Source: Nymphaea colorata (lineage: Eukaryota > Streptophyta > Magnoliopsida > Nymphaeales > Nymphaeaceae). Taken from it: a stretch of 64,000 nt of DNA. This document shows, one piece after another, positions 1 through 11,964 of this stretch. Both the position numbers and the translations under genes were made by a program. Positions within the stretch are counted from its first letter, which is position 1. Each line of letters opens with the position of its first letter. Below the pieces are notes generated by a model, which worked only from the letters and a program-made list of their open reading frames with translations, ran no database searches and was not told where the DNA came from. Location of the stretch: contig NC_045138.2 in assembly GCF_008831285.2 (NCBI RefSeq), positions 5,421,205 through 5,485,204 on the forward strand, written 5' to 3'.

Positions 1-967
1 CGGGCCCTTTTGAAATCCTGAAATGACTTTTCATCTTGGATATATGTTTTAGGTTCTCTCTGATTTGGATCCACTCCCAGGATGAGAATTTTTTCAATGA
101 CTATGTCCTTGGGTGGCTAAAGTTTTATCAATTTAAACCCTAAACTGTCCGTAGTCTAATCCTTAATCCTAAAAATACATGCATGTCATTCTACTAAATC
201 TTTTTTTTTTTTTTGCTATAAGATGCTTATTGTGTCTTATAAAAAAATTAATTTTATTTCAGAGCAGTCTTTATGTTATGGCCCCTAACATAGGACAATG
301 TGGAAGGGGTGAGAAATAACTAAAATGGAAGGCTCCCTTGTAAAGACAAAGGTGGAATAAGATGACAAAAACTTCCCTAAGCCGTCAGAACATGGCTTCC
401 CAAGTTAACAACATAACACAAGAAAACTGGTGCAAAAATTTCATGTGAAAGTGCAAAAGTACCCTTCTGTCACACAAAAAAAAAAAAACGACAAGTTTTT
501 GGAAAGACAAAAATGAAATTAAAAGAGAGTGAAATGGCTAGAAAGGACGTGTTTTTTTTTTTAAACTACAAAAACATCTCCATTCTTTGACTGCATAAGT
601 GGCGGACTCATAATGGCGCAGCCAACCTTATCTGGTTTGAACAACCAACAGAAAAGCAATTTTGTCTTCAAGGATGAAGAAAAAAAGAAAGGAAAAACCA
701 AACCAGGGAAATCATGCGTCGTCTGGCATTGTGCTGTTCCAATTTCCACCATCAGTTGGGTTGTTTCTGAATTAGGTTGTTGTGGTGCCCACTATAGAAG
801 AAAAAAATGAGCCAATGAGACATATTTTTCTCAATATGTATGTACAAATTAGGTTAATAGAATCATTGTTGCATATAAGAGTATAGCACGACACCTCCAA
901 GCTTACCGACCACGTTTCATTCGTTTTGCCATGATGAAACTATTTGATCCCTTGTCCCGTGAAAACC

Positions 968-968
<1 letters not shown>
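1..968. other. Intergenic, no gene recognised
   Basis: This is AT-rich sequence with homopolymer runs (T at 201-214, A at 477-488). A 65-codon frame at 613-810 and an overlapping antisense frame resemble no family I know and look like chance frames. Confidence 0.5.

Positions 969-1038
<70 letters not shown>
969..1038. repeat. Compound (TA)n-(GA)n microsatellite
   Basis: About 35 bp of TA dinucleotides run directly into about 35 bp of GA dinucleotides. Confidence 0.95.
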
Positions 1039-1045
<7 letters not shown>

Positions 1046-1479
1046 TCCACTTAACTTAAATTGGCTCACGGACACTATAATTTATGATGCCGCAGTTTGT
1101 CCTTTTAAAAAAGATCATACAAAGGTTTGGTGATTTCTTGAAAACAGTTTTGGTCTGTCAAGGATTCAAGAAAGTGGGTTGAAGAATTAAATTAGTAAAT
1201 AGGTTCAGCATTGTTGCTTCTCATTTTTTATTACTTTTTGTCCACCTCATTTTTTATGTCTAATACAGTACTTCCAACACATTAATTCAGTTATATTAAA
1301 AAAATTAGTGAGGTCATTTACTTTTCTAACCATATGTAAACTAGGATAGATGCCTTACTTCAATTATGTAAGAGCTTTATAGGACGCAGATTTCAAATAT
1401 TTTTTAATAATTTGAAGCATATATATGCATGGCAAGTTTGCCTTTTTTTCGCCATATATACCAAGATACCGAGGGAGAG
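1039..1479. other. Intergenic, no feature seen
   Basis: AT-rich sequence without a convincing reading frame or recognisable repeat. The purine-rich array begins just after it. Confidence 0.5.
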
Positions 1480-1905
1480 AGAGAAAGAAATAGGGAGCTA
1501 GTAAGATTAAGAGAAAATTAAAGGGCGAAATAAAGGTTTTAAAAGAGAGGAAATAAATATAAAGAAAAACTTGTGAGAGGATAACAAATTTTAAGTGAAA
1601 AATTAAAGAGATAAACAAAAAATTTTAAGAGAGAGAAAAAATAAAGAGAGAAACATGAATAAGAGAGCAATAGATTTTTAGAGAAAATTAAAGAGAAAAA
1701 CAAAGATTTAAAGAGAGAGAAATAAATAAAAAAGAAAAAGAGATTTTAAGACAAAAATTAAATGGAGAAATCATGAATTCAAAAGAGAAAAAAAAAGAGA
1801 GAGGAAAATCAGTAAAGAGCTAGATATCTTAAGAAAAAAAATTAAAGTTAGAAATAGATTTTAAGATAGAGAAAGAAATAAAGATAGAAAAATCCCGCAA
1901 GTTAT
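1480..1905. repeat. Purine-rich degenerate array
   Basis: The plus strand is almost all A and G, built from loosely repeated words such as aattaaagagagaaa and ttttaagagaga. The same words build the larger array at 20281-22160, so the two belong to one family or arose by the same process. The minus-strand frame over it is low-complexity. Confidence 0.8.
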
Positions 1906-3006
1906 GCCTGGGTATTTAATTCCAGGTCTTCAAGAATGAAAGATTCCCACTTAGAATCTTTGGATAATGTCTCTGAGTTGAAGTTTATGGGTATTCAAAT
2001 TACAAGTGATGATGACTCTGCAATTAAGTTGGACATCCAGACCAGATTAGATAACAGGATTTTCAAGGTATTGTCCTGGTAATTAAAGAATGGTGGCCTG
2101 GTCTCGCTCGCAGTTTCCATTTTGAGGCCCAATTATTTTTAAAATTACTTCCAGCTCATCTAGATTAGTATATATTAGCATTAGCTTGTGCTTCAAAATT
2201 TCTAAATATTGCTTACGATCTCTAAGCTTACGAGGCCCATTCTTCAGATCTGAAACAATTGAAGATATATATAAACTATAAAATATGGGGACATGGAAGT
2301 CCTTTCCGAAGTTAATTTCTCTTTTAGCGTGAGGCAAGGACTAGAAAATATATAAACAATTATTCATAATTATTTTATTGAAATTTCAGACGATGATCAA
2401 TAAATACTTCTAAAAATGTATATATAGTTGTTATTTTCCAAAAAAATTGACTTCGACTCCAAGTTTATGTGACCTTAGATTGAAGTTATCGCAAGGATAC
2501 TTTGAGGGTACGTAGGATGTGGTAACAACTCAAGTTTAGTTTCTTTCTTTGTTTGGGTTCGTCCAATCTTATTATTGTTCCACTCAAAACCTAATCTGAA
2601 CTTGTTTAATAAGTAAAACATGTTTTAACCAAACATAAATCACATATATGATAAAAAACAGGGTTGTACGAGTAGAGCCCACTGAAGCTCCAATTGAAAT
2701 TGTATATTTAAGCGGAAGCATAACTGAAAGCTCAAGCTTATAAATGAGTCAGGTTCAAGTAACGTGAACTCAACTCGATTAAACTTGAGTATGCCCATTT
2801 AATCTCTTTTTTTTTTTTTGTAATTTTCAAACTTAAAACAAAGGAAAGAGATCAAGTCAAATGAAGAGTTGATAAACGAGCTTAAACAAATTGAGCTCGA
2901 GCTGGTACCCAACGCATTGAGTCAAGCTCATGCTGACCTTATACAGTTCGATCTATATGAGTCAAACAAACCAAGAACGAGCTCGACTCATCTCATGTAT
3001 AACCAG
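1906..3006. other. Intergenic, no gene recognised
   Basis: No recognisable domain on either strand. The 84-codon minus frame at 2083-2337 matches nothing I know. Short words on the gagctcgactc theme recur around 2690-2990. Confidence 0.45.
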
Positions 3007-3190
3007 GGGCAGAGCCAAGGTAGGGCCATTTGTGCCTTGTCCCTACCTCAATTTTTTTTTTAATTTACATGTAAATTTCAAAAAATTTCACTTGTTCAAT
3101 ATAAAAATTTTAAAAAATGATATTTCGGCCCTAGTCAAAACTTAGAAAATTTAATTCAGCTCGCCTCATGAAAAATTTTTGGCTCTGCCC
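3007..3190. mobile_element. MITE-like element with 12-bp inverted ends
   Basis: The element starts GGGCAGAGCCAA and ends TTGGCTCTGCCC, a perfect 12-bp inverted repeat about 184 bp apart with an AT-rich interior. The flanks tgtataacc (left) and tgtacaacc (right) look like a 9-bp target duplication with one mismatch. This would fit a Mutator-like or hAT-like non-autonomous element. The related copies at 39003-39156 and 54965-55529 share the gcggagc ends and the interior wording, so this is a dispersed family. The superfamily is my inference. Confidence 0.7.
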
Positions 3191-5275
3191 GTGTACAACC
3201 CTGATAAAAGATAAGCTTTTAGGGCACAGGAAATCAGAATTTTGAGAGCTAAAGTCACAGGCAAGTTTCTTAATCATTAGTGGATTTTCAATGCATCCAG
3301 TGATCGGATGTTTAAAAGCATTTGGGACAACCGAGTTTTGATATATAACAAACATGACTTGAATCGATTCTCATGCTGCAAACATGATAAAAAACAGGTC
3401 TAATGCATGAACGAAGGTATCCCACATGCATGAGATGCAAGAATTCCTACACTTTTAGAGGAGTTGAGGAAGTGAGGGTAAACTTTACCCTGTTTGTTGC
3501 ACTACGCCGCCCTTGGGTGCCGGCTCAATTAGCCTCAAAGAGACCCAATACCCGCTGGTTTAGTAGCAGAAAATGCGTACACTAGGGAACTCAAGAAGGA
3601 GCAAATTTAATGGAGCACCTTATCCTTGGATCACTAATTCTCAATTTAAACTCTAAAATGTCCAAAGTTTAATCCTGAATGTTTTTTTGGAATTTGCACT
3701 GGAGCACCTTAATGCGGGCAACGTTAAAATATTATAGATGATTAAGCTCTAAAATATAGGCAAACGCATGTAATACTTAGATGGTATAAGAAACTGGCAC
3801 GTAGACAACATATATCTAACTATAGCTGCTTTTATTATACTGCCAAATCTTGAGGGTGTTTCAATGAAAATTACTTATTTCAAAATTAACTATACGTATG
3901 ATTACTGAACCTAAAGTTAATCACTAAAATTTGACGTCTATATCAGAAATTTTCCATCGTTTAATTTGAAAAGAGAAAAATACGGACTTGCCAGCTTCAT
4001 ATGGGCATAGTCTATAGAAACTCAGGTTGCGGAAAGCATTTCAGCCAAACCTTGTCCTCATATGCGAATGAAATTGAGGAGGCGACCGTCATTTACAAAA
4101 GAACGGGGCCCAGACTAATGACAATTTTGACCTCGAATTGCTTCTGAATAATGGATGCGTTATCCAGGGCACACAGCAGTGGTGGACCAGGTACGTACCC
4201 GTTATTTTGAGAACTATTACGGGCACATGCGCCATAATGCAATCCCCAGAGTCGCCCGCCTCTTCTAAAGGCGTTTCCAAAGTTCGCGTCCTAACGTGGA
4301 AGAAGTCAAACGCAAATTTCCAAGGACCAAAAGTACTGTGTAATAGACACAATTCCGTCCACGACCGAGAACGCCGCGACTAGTTAATATATATATATAG
4401 ATATATGACCGGACCTGATGATTATAATTTTTTTTGTGTATTTAAAACTGTCTTTTCGATTTTCTATGTGTGTGCGTAATATTATTATTATTTGTATTTA
4501 TACATATAGCATGATAATGTTGGACGCGCCTTAGAAAATATCCTGATTCTATTGCACAATAATGTCAGTGTCAAAAATTTTCATTGTTCTCCGATAATAT
4601 TTTTACTACAGTGACCTCTTTTGCTGGATTCCAGCTCCTTCGTTGCCAAAAGCTGCACACTGTACATTTTCAGAATCAGAAGTTAAACGATGGAAAATTC
4701 CATCATGTGTCAACTTGTCTTGTGTGAACATAAAAGGGATTTGAGCAGCTTCACTTTTAATGCTTCTCATCTGGAAAAATTATATAAGGCTCCCATCTTA
4801 TTTTATTAAGATTTTAGAAGATCGAAAAAAAAATTGGGAAAATTCAATGCATAATTTTATATTTAAAAAAATAAAGAGTCTGAGTTTGACCAAAGAAATT
4901 GTGGTCTTGCAGTTATCCTATTCAAAAATAGTTATAATATAATGAAATTGAAGCATGAACTTGCCACAAGATAGAACGTAGAGCCAACCCAACTCGTTGA
5001 AAAAATTAATCACTTTTCAATTTCTTTTTAAGGTCGTCCTTTGACTTGTGGCCGTTTTGCCATATCCATTTCTGCCTTTGTGCCTTTTACAAATCCAAAA
5101 GTGGTTTCTCCGTGACCTGACCTGTCTTGTTCTAAAACATTAACTATGTATATAATTGCAGAATTTTCAAAAAATATATAAATAAAAGACTTACAAAATC
5201 TGATGGTTAGTTTAGATATTTTTCAATAATTAAAAACGAAAAAAAGACAAATCAGAAATAAGGGCTAGTCATGGA
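3191..5275. other. Intergenic, no gene recognised
   Basis: About 2 kb with no recognisable gene. A frame at 4138-4383 and its antisense partner lie in a locally GC-richer stretch, but their translations resemble no known protein. A short (TA)n tract sits near 4388-4407. Confidence 0.45.
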
Positions 5276-7044
5276 CAATGTGTCAACATTTTAACCCTCA
5301 AACTATTTTTTTTTTCTAAACATAAGTGTGACTACCCAACAATTCAAAAAGACGATGAGCCAAGCAATTCAAAACAATGAGGCGAACTTTCATTTATATA
5401 ACCATTTTGTTTCATACAAATTTATATTTATGTGCATGACCAAAATGCTCCAAAATCATAACATTGATGCCTAACAAAAAGAAGACATCAATAAAACCAA
5501 AACATGACGCGCCGGCACTTCAGACGACAATCCCAAAACCTCCCTAGTAGGACGTGAGTGCAGCCATCTGCTCAACTTGTTGCCTCGGGTCTACCAAAAC
5601 CTGAAAAAGGAAACAACTGAAGGCTCAGCCTTCGCAGTATGGCAACAAGCCAGGAGAATGCCAAACTCTCTCAAGTAAGGCTCAAATAAAAGAACAAATA
5701 TCAACCAATCTATCGTTATGTCGTGTCAGAGTACGACACGTAAAAGCCACTTGATGGCCACACTAACACAACGTCAGTCACATGGGAAGCATGCTTAAAC
5801 ATAACACTTGCATTCATATCATTCACATATACATCAGTCACATGCATTCTATCATACACATTACATTGTCATTAACTTTAGTGCATTAACAGTTCCTGTG
5901 GGTGCAACACAGGCACGTGCACACCGCGGGTAACCTATAGCCGAGAGACAACCCCCGTGGTGGCCCATAATAGTATGGATCCATTTCACTCGCTGCAGCG
6001 GTAGAGCACTCATCCCTGGATGTGTGAAGTCCAAGGTGAGATACTCAGTCTTTCCTAGGACACCCAGGTTGGGAAGACGGGAGCCCAACGCTCCAAGCAC
6101 ATCACACAACAGAACCCTGGGGCCTTGCCTGCGCTCTGATAGGCGAGACCAATGGCAGAAAAAAAAAGGGACGTCTCCCAAAGACATAGCCACATCCCAC
6201 TGGCCTCTCATCTCTTATCCTTTCGTTGTTTTTTTTTTTTTTATCATTATCATTACTCATTCACAAAATGACTGACTAACACATGAGGTTAATACACCAT
6301 ACGAGTGCACTTACACCTCCCAATGCCTCCACACAAGGACTATACATACAGTAACAGTCATTGCTAGCTGTCATACAGTACGAGTACAGCTACCCTCTAT
6401 TCCATCCATTTGCATCTTTGCCCATGACAATGCATATGCAACAACGTACACATTCATATCAATCATCACATCAATCCTCACATCAATCACGTCAATCACC
6501 TCTTTGAAAAACTTAGCCAATCCACAGAGAGTAGTCTCGATCTGCGGTTGACTCGTAGCTGTCCTATGTAGTTATCATTCTATGATGCTTTCTAATGCAC
6601 AATTGGGGTCGACGAGACACTCGACTCGATACCCCGCCTCATCTGTCCTAAACAGATATCAATTCTATTATGCACATGCCAATGCATAACATTTTCAAAA
6701 CAAATGACTAATAATCTTTCTAACCCATTCATATCATATAAGCAACATACATATACTCATTCACAATGCAAATCTTAAGTTTCCCCAAAAAACAAAATCA
6801 CTAACATGCGTCCCAAAATCATCAATTCTAAGCTCTAGCCTGTTCGAACAATAATTATATATGCTTTAGAAGATAATATTCATTACTTTGAGCTTGATTA
6901 GATATCGCTCACCCCAAAACAAGCGTCCAAACTACTGTGATGCCTCAAACAGCCACCTCAAGCATACAGTCGGTCCCCAAACGGCGGAAATCGTGTCAAG
7001 CCGCCACCACCAACGCCTTCTATTCACTGTTAAAGGAGAATGAT

Positions 7045-7440
7045 GCACCCTCAAACTGAAATTCCAATCCAACAGCCACAACTAAAGTGAACAAGCAAGA
7101 ACGTGCTCAAGAGGAGGAGTTCGGCTAAAAGATTGGTTCGATTGGAGGAGGCTGAGAACTGAGAAAGAGCACGAGAATGAGCAGGGAGAAAACGTCGACA
7201 GAGATGGGAGGCAGACAAAGGGGTAGGGTTCAGACGGTGAGGGAAGGGTATGCGTAGGAAGGAGGAGGAGAAGAAAGAAGAGGAAGGAGGAGCAGGCGAG
7301 GGAGAAGGAGGCGAGAGAAGAAGGGAAGAGAGCTCGGGCAAGGAGGAGAGGGACAACGTGTGGGAGGAGAGAGAGCGTTGTAGAGAGGGAAAGATGCGCA
7401 GGAAAGGAGGGGAAAAACAGGCAGAGAGGGCGAGAGAGGG
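7045..7440. repeat. GA-rich purine tract inside the LTR
   Basis: The plus strand is dominated by gagga/gaaga words. The open frames seen across it (E/R-rich or S/P-rich) are products of this bias, not genes. Confidence 0.75.
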
Positions 7441-7453
7441 AGCTTACCTGCGA

Positions 7454-7456
<3 letters not shown>

Positions 7457-7484
<28 letters not shown>

Positions 7485-7522
7485 CCGCCGCCGTCACCGC
7501 CGCCGTCACCGCCGCCGTCACC
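7457..7522. repeat. 12-bp GC-rich minisatellite
   Basis: About five tandem copies of the unit gccgccgtcacc lie within the probable LTR. They encode only Ala/Thr/Val runs in the frames crossing them. Confidence 0.9.
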
Positions 7523-7940
7523 GTCGTCTTCTTTTGCTTTGCTGAGTTCCGGTCGTGGGTGAGGGAGAGACGAAGGGGGGAAACGAGGGAGAAGAAGGAA
7601 ACAAGGAGGGGGAGACGGGCTGCGGCATCGGGGCTCCTAACGCACATGGAGCTCGGGTCCGGGTCTGGACCCTGACCTGACCCGTCCTGCAAAAAGGCCG
7701 AGCGTTACACAATGTGATCTTCGAGTAGGTTATATATTAGTCGCTCAACAGGGGACAATATTAAATGCTAAAAATAACCAAATTACCCTCAATATAGAAT
7801 TTTAACTTTCCAAAAAAAAAAAAAAGTTATGACTTTGTCAAGCTAGGTATGTCAACTGTGACCACACATAGAATACAATACTAGCTGAAAAACCAAAGCC
7901 GATCGTTGAAATTGGAATAAAGCGAAGGAGTAAAAAAATA

Positions 7941-8286
7941 TCGTTTGGACAAATCAAGAGAAAAAGCAATGTCATGATTCAGGAATGGTATGAATTCAAA
8001 AAAAAGGAAAACAAAAAACCTAAAAGGAAGGGACTTTTTCATTTTACAACAAAGTCAAGTCGACTTGTAAGCTCAAGAAAAAAGAGAAAAAGAGAAAAAA
8101 AGGAGACAATAAATGTGACTATGTTTGGATACAGACCGACGCAAGGGGCCAGGGTGACCGAATCTAACTTAATGTGGCATAATATCTAAAGTATGGGAAT
8201 TAAAACTGCATTTATGTTGGAACCGAAATGTTTATGTACCAAAGCCGATCGTTGAAATTGGAATAAAACAAAAGGAGGCGAGACAT
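7941..8286. repeat. Dispersed ~350-bp repeat, copy 1
   Basis: Runs from the cgtttggacaaatcaag region to the gaggcgagacatgg region. It is closely similar to 15181-15539 and more distantly to 15634-15925. A short part of its 3' end (aaagccgatcgttgaaattg) also occurs just upstream at about 7895, so this copy is bracketed by a short direct repeat. No coding capacity is recognised. Confidence 0.8.
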
Positions 8287-8849
8287 GGAACAGGTCTTTT
8301 GCTTGTGTTCAAAGTTTTTCAGGTTGTTGTTCTTGACCTGTCCAAGATTACCAGGTGCGGATTCCCTTGATTGTTACCAACTTGTGTAGAGCCTGAAAAG
8401 GCTTTTCTGCGCCAGTGCTTCCAATTTTTCCATTATCAAATGTCAAAAGCTTTCACCCATCTTAAAGGCGCTCGCAGAGAACTGATTATTTTATTGAGCT
8501 GCCGAAAACGCTTGTAATTGATTATTTTGTCATACCTTACAAAATAAGATATGATTTAATAACAAAACTACATAATATGAAGACGGATGAGATTCTTAAA
8601 CAAGCGAAAGACTTTTTTGCTTTCGGCACAAGATCATCAGAAGCGTGAACTTCTGCAACATTTTCTTCTGACGATCTTGTGCCGAAAGCAAAAGTGTCTT
8701 TCGCTGGTTTGAAAATCTCATCCGTCTTCATATTATCTTGATGGATTGGAACGGCCATAGTTTTGTTATTAAATCATATCTTACTTTGTAAGGTAAATGA
8801 ACAACAATCTGAAAAACTTTGAACACAAGCAAAAGACCTGTTCCACATG
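8283..8849. repeat. Long inverted repeat (hairpin)
   Basis: Arms at 8533-8645 and 8664-8795 are reverse complements with few mismatches. They share the words gccgaaagcaaaag and gatgagatt/aatctcatc and have a loop of about 18 bases. An outer pair of arms, 8283-8332 and 8799-8849, extends the complementarity. One side carries an extra spacer of about 200 bases (8333-8532), the other a short insertion near 8736-8758. RNA from either strand would fold into a long near-perfect stem. I do not recognise the source sequence; it could be an inverted gene-fragment duplication, a foldback element or a young small-RNA locus. Confidence 0.85.
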
Positions 8850-10430
8850 ACACAGCTCCACGACTGGTTCGAAAGATTCCACTCTCCAAATGCGTCCATC
8901 ATCGCCGCTTTTCCTTTTCTTCCTTTGGTAAGAGACGTTCTGTCCACGGCACAAGACTACCCTGACCTGAATGGTACATGAAACCACACGGCTTTCCAGG
9001 ATAGTTTCAAGAAGCTCCTCACAACTCACAAGCGAACTTGGCAGAGAAACTAACCATGAGTGCTCCACAACATTTAATGGCCATGTGTTCCATGCGAAAA
9101 AAAATTAACCGTCGTATAGAAGGTGGTCCTTCACTGGTGAATGGCAACTTGTCACAAGTATGATTAAATTGAAAGGGAACAAGACTTAAAAATTTGTTTG
9201 GATATATGACAACTACCCCGCATAAGCTTTGATAAGCGCTCTTGCCGTGTATCCCTGCACAAGTCCAAGCCCAATGGACTTGAGGACATTCAAGTTTTAC
9301 CGCCGATATCAGCAAATACATCAACAAAATGAAGCTTTGGTTGCTCGCCTGTAACAGTGTGTGTATATACACAATCTGACCACAGCATCCCCTTGTTTCT
9401 TTGGCTTTGGATGTGTCTGCTTGGTTATGCGCTTGTCACTAGGAATTTGTTAAGAGTTTGTCTTCTGATATTGTCCCCAAGAGTGCTCGAATTGTAAACA
9501 GTGTAAGCTTTTCCCCGATTATTAATCATTGATTTTCATGTACTAAGGAGTGTGTAATCCAAGTGGCCCTTTATGATGATGTATAATTGTCAGATGTAAC
9601 AGTTAATGGTTTATCTTTGCTTTTGATGCACCTGTCTATTATGCATCCATGATCTTGTGACATCATGCCTCTGAAAGATATTTGGATGTTTAAGATATTT
9701 CTTGCTGCCCAAACTCATGGACGGATGCCTCCCTTGGAGTGCAGATCAGCTGTATGGTGCTTTTGCTCAGTAATGTGAAATATTACTGGAGCCATTTGTT
9801 TCTTTTCAGTTTACCATCATCAGAACATTGACAAATCTGTTAGGAGCATATTTATACTCTTTGTTGAAAGTTATAATTCAAAGGATATTTTCACTTATTT
9901 GGTTTTGTGCACTTCTTCTAGGAGCTGCCTTGTAAGACCAACCGACTGCACTTATATCTGCACCAAATGTTCCTGAAATGAGCCAAACGAAATGTTATTT
10001 TCTTTTCCTTCACAAGCCAAGACTGTCAATTGACCACCTGTAATTTGCTTGTTCTTGAGGTTACAAGTCCTTGAATAAACCTGCATACCACTCTAACAAG
10101 GAAGTCCTAAAGAAGTTGCCAATCTAATAAGTTACTTCAAAGTACATTTTATTTGTGAACCATTTGATCATAATTCGAGAGTCGAGGTCCATCTATACTA
10201 GTTTTCATTGTATATATTCAAGATGTGCTGTCCCATTTATTAAGAAACATACCCCAGAAAGATAATGGGGATTTCTATGAGCCATTAATAATAAGAATGT
10301 CAGAAGTAAAACATAATCATGGCATGAAGGCCTGTGTATAACTTCATTTATTAATCACCACCACGGTAAAGCCTTATATCGAGGCCAACTTATTAAGACG
10401 AAGCAGAGATTTGGCACGACAGGCATTGGT
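8850..10430. other. Intergenic, unidentified frames
   Basis: Minus-strand frames at 8781-9068 and 9019-9372 have a protein-like composition with several Cys, but they overlap the hairpin arm and match no family I can name. The rest, 9373-10430, is AT-rich with no gene seen. Confidence 0.4.
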
Positions 10431-10570
10431 CTAGCCAATGGTTGAGGCCCTGATCTAAGCCTTCTTTCAGGATGGGAACTTTCTTCACATAAGGATACTG
10501 CGCTTTGCTTGCGGGGGGAGCGATCTGACCATACATCATGTCCACCAGTTCGGTACCATGAACTCTTCTA
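10431..10570 (-). pseudogene. Broken potato inhibitor I copy
   Basis: On the minus strand this is recognisably the second exon of a potato type I protease inhibitor. It follows an intron-like acceptor ending ..ACATAG, and its start, WYRTELVD-like after correction, parallels SWPELVG of the intact gene at 11051-11847. The middle (APP, YPYVKKVPILKEG) aligns well. The segment carrying the reactive-site loop and the FRCDRVRVW core is deleted: the text jumps from KEG to the terminal region, which keeps the CCAATGG/CTAG end. No first exon was found upstream. A fragment lacking the inhibitory loop cannot be an active inhibitor. Confidence 0.75.
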
Positions 10571-11050
10571 TGTAGGAAATGAGCACACCAAGAGAGAACA
10601 TACAGCTGCATTTACTTTGGGAGATTGAGCCAAATGCCTCGGTCGATCTTCAGTAGTAAGTTCCTTACAGTTGAGCAACAACGCTTTCATGTATAGATAT
10701 GTTGCATATACGCACATGATGATAGTAACCATGTGAGTATAGCTAAAGAATTAATGCATGGACATGCCAATGTTGGTAAAGGTGTGAGAGAAAATTATGA
10801 AGATTTAAGACAAAGTTCACATGTACAAAGAAAAGCTTAAATGTCAAATCAAATATTACAAAGAAGCTAGGCTGATAGCAAGTCGAAATTAATTTTACAT
10901 GCACATGACATTATGCAAGCGAGCCGGAAACCGAGGCTTATTTATTTATTTATTTATGAACGGCAACTGTATATGTCATTACATAAAAGCCTTGCATGCA
11001 GGCCAACTTATTAGGAATACAGAAATCTTTACATGAAAAACATTAATTGT
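10571..11050. other. Intergenic with inhibitor 3' flank homology
   Basis: No gene. The last ~110 bases (tatttatttattta...ccttgcatgcaggccaactta) are shared with the 3' flanks of the inhibitor copies at 10431 and 13922. The duplications therefore included 3' untranslated sequence. Confidence 0.6.
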
Positions 11051-11423
11051 CTAGCCAATGGTGGGGGCCTTGTAAATGGTGCCATTTGGTTTAATCCAGA
11101 CGCGAACACGGTCGCAGCGGAAGACCGGAAGAACGATGGTGCCTTCTTTCACAATGTCAACTTCCTTCACATCAGGATTCTCTGCTTGGATGATGGGGGG
11201 AGCGTCCTGTCCCTGCATGCCCACCAGTTCCGGCCATGAGCTCTTCCCTGCGTAAAATGTGAGAAGAAGAAATTAATTACAAGTTTCTAGCACACATGTA
11301 TATGAAGAGTTCAAATCCTCACACCATCTTGAACTCTCTATTGCATCAAGCGGTGTGAAAGACCAAAATATTTATCTTTTCGAATTTGGATAAGGAAATC
11401 TACGAATATTAAGGCTTTACCTC

Positions 11424-11484
<61 letters not shown>

Positions 11485-11847
11485 CGAACAACCAAAGAAT
11501 TCATGCCATGAAAGATGCGAACAAGGATGCAGATTTTGACCATGACATAAGAATCTGAACAACGAAGCATATAACTCCCCCGTTGGATGGATCGAGAGCT
11601 TGCTTTTTTTTTTTGCTTTCTCACTTATCCGACAAGAATTGCCATCCAATTAATTTTGAGAAACGAACCGATGGAACCAAGAGAATTTAACACAGAGTTC
11701 TCCTCCCTATCCAACGAAAGAAAAGGGAAAGCGAACAAATCATGCATGCCAACGAAACACGAAATATACGGTGATAGAGATCAGAAATAGGATTCAGAGA
11801 GAGAGAGAGAGGGAGAGAGAGAGTATACCTTTGCAGTCTTGGGCCAT
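11051..11847 (-). CDS. Potato inhibitor I family serine protease inhibitor
   Basis: This is a two-exon gene. Exon 1 is 11829-11847 (ATG plus 16 nt, encoding MAQDCK and the first base of Gly7), followed by donor GTATAC. Exon 2 is 11051-11247, after acceptor ACGCAG. Together they give 216 nt and 71 aa, the normal size of the family. Family hallmarks are KSSWPELVG (residues 8-16), EGTIV (41-45) before the exposed binding loop, FRCDRVRVW (49-57) and the C-terminal end APTIG. Cys5 and Cys51 match the disulfide pair of many plant members. Such proteins block serine proteases by a substrate-like loop and are often wound- or pathogen-induced; no signal peptide is seen. Aligned to barley CI-2, P1-P1' would be Pro48-Val49, an unusual P1 residue, so the target is uncertain. 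The two neighbouring relatives are broken. Confidence 0.92.
11425..11479. repeat. (CA)n(TA)n microsatellite in inhibitor intron
   Basis: About 13 CA units followed by about 14 TA units, inside the 581-bp intron (11248-11828) of the inhibitor gene. Confidence 0.95.
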
Positions 11848-11956
11848 CTCTCTTCCTTTCTGTGTGGGTCTGATTCAACTATGGCTATACAGCTATTGAA
11901 TGGAGTTGGGGGATTCAACTACAGGGTATGCATGCAATGGAGAGGTGGGTTGGTAG

Positions 11957-11964
11957 ATTTATAG
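11957..11964 (-). promoter_or_regulatory. Candidate TATA box of the inhibitor gene
   Basis: The minus strand reads CTATAAAT about 110 bases upstream of the inhibitor ATG, a normal distance for a plant TATA box with a short leader. Start-site data are lacking, so this is a motif call only. Confidence 0.5.

Larger units (their letters stand above)
5281..7709 (-). mobile_element. Probable solo LTR (2.4 kb)
   Basis: The segment begins TGTCAACA and ends GCGTTACA, so it has the TG...CA borders of a long terminal repeat. It is flanked by the same five bases, CAATG, at 5276-5280 and 7710-7714, as expected for a retrotransposon target duplication. Read on the minus strand it starts TGTAACGC, a common style of LTR start in plant Ty3/Gypsy-type elements, which is the reason for the strand call. 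No gag-pol reading frame is present inside, so a solo LTR left by recombination between two LTRs is the simplest reading. A non-autonomous element cannot be excluded. Its right part is purine-rich (7045-7440) and GC-rich. Confidence 0.65.

Noticed and set aside
5861-6275. Possible SINE or tRNA-like A box (gcagcggtagagcactc) and a 116-codon frame
   Set aside because: No B box follows at the right distance and no cloverleaf is apparent; the segment lies within the probable solo LTR.
7250-7712. Frames of 64-141 codons on both strands at 7.25-7.7 kb
   Set aside because: They arise from the GA-rich tract and the gccgccgtcacc minisatellite inside the probable LTR; the translations are low-complexity.
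8537-9372. Cys-containing minus-strand frames considered as exons of a secreted protein
   Set aside because: They overlap the hairpin arm, no splice chain joins them, and I could not name a family.
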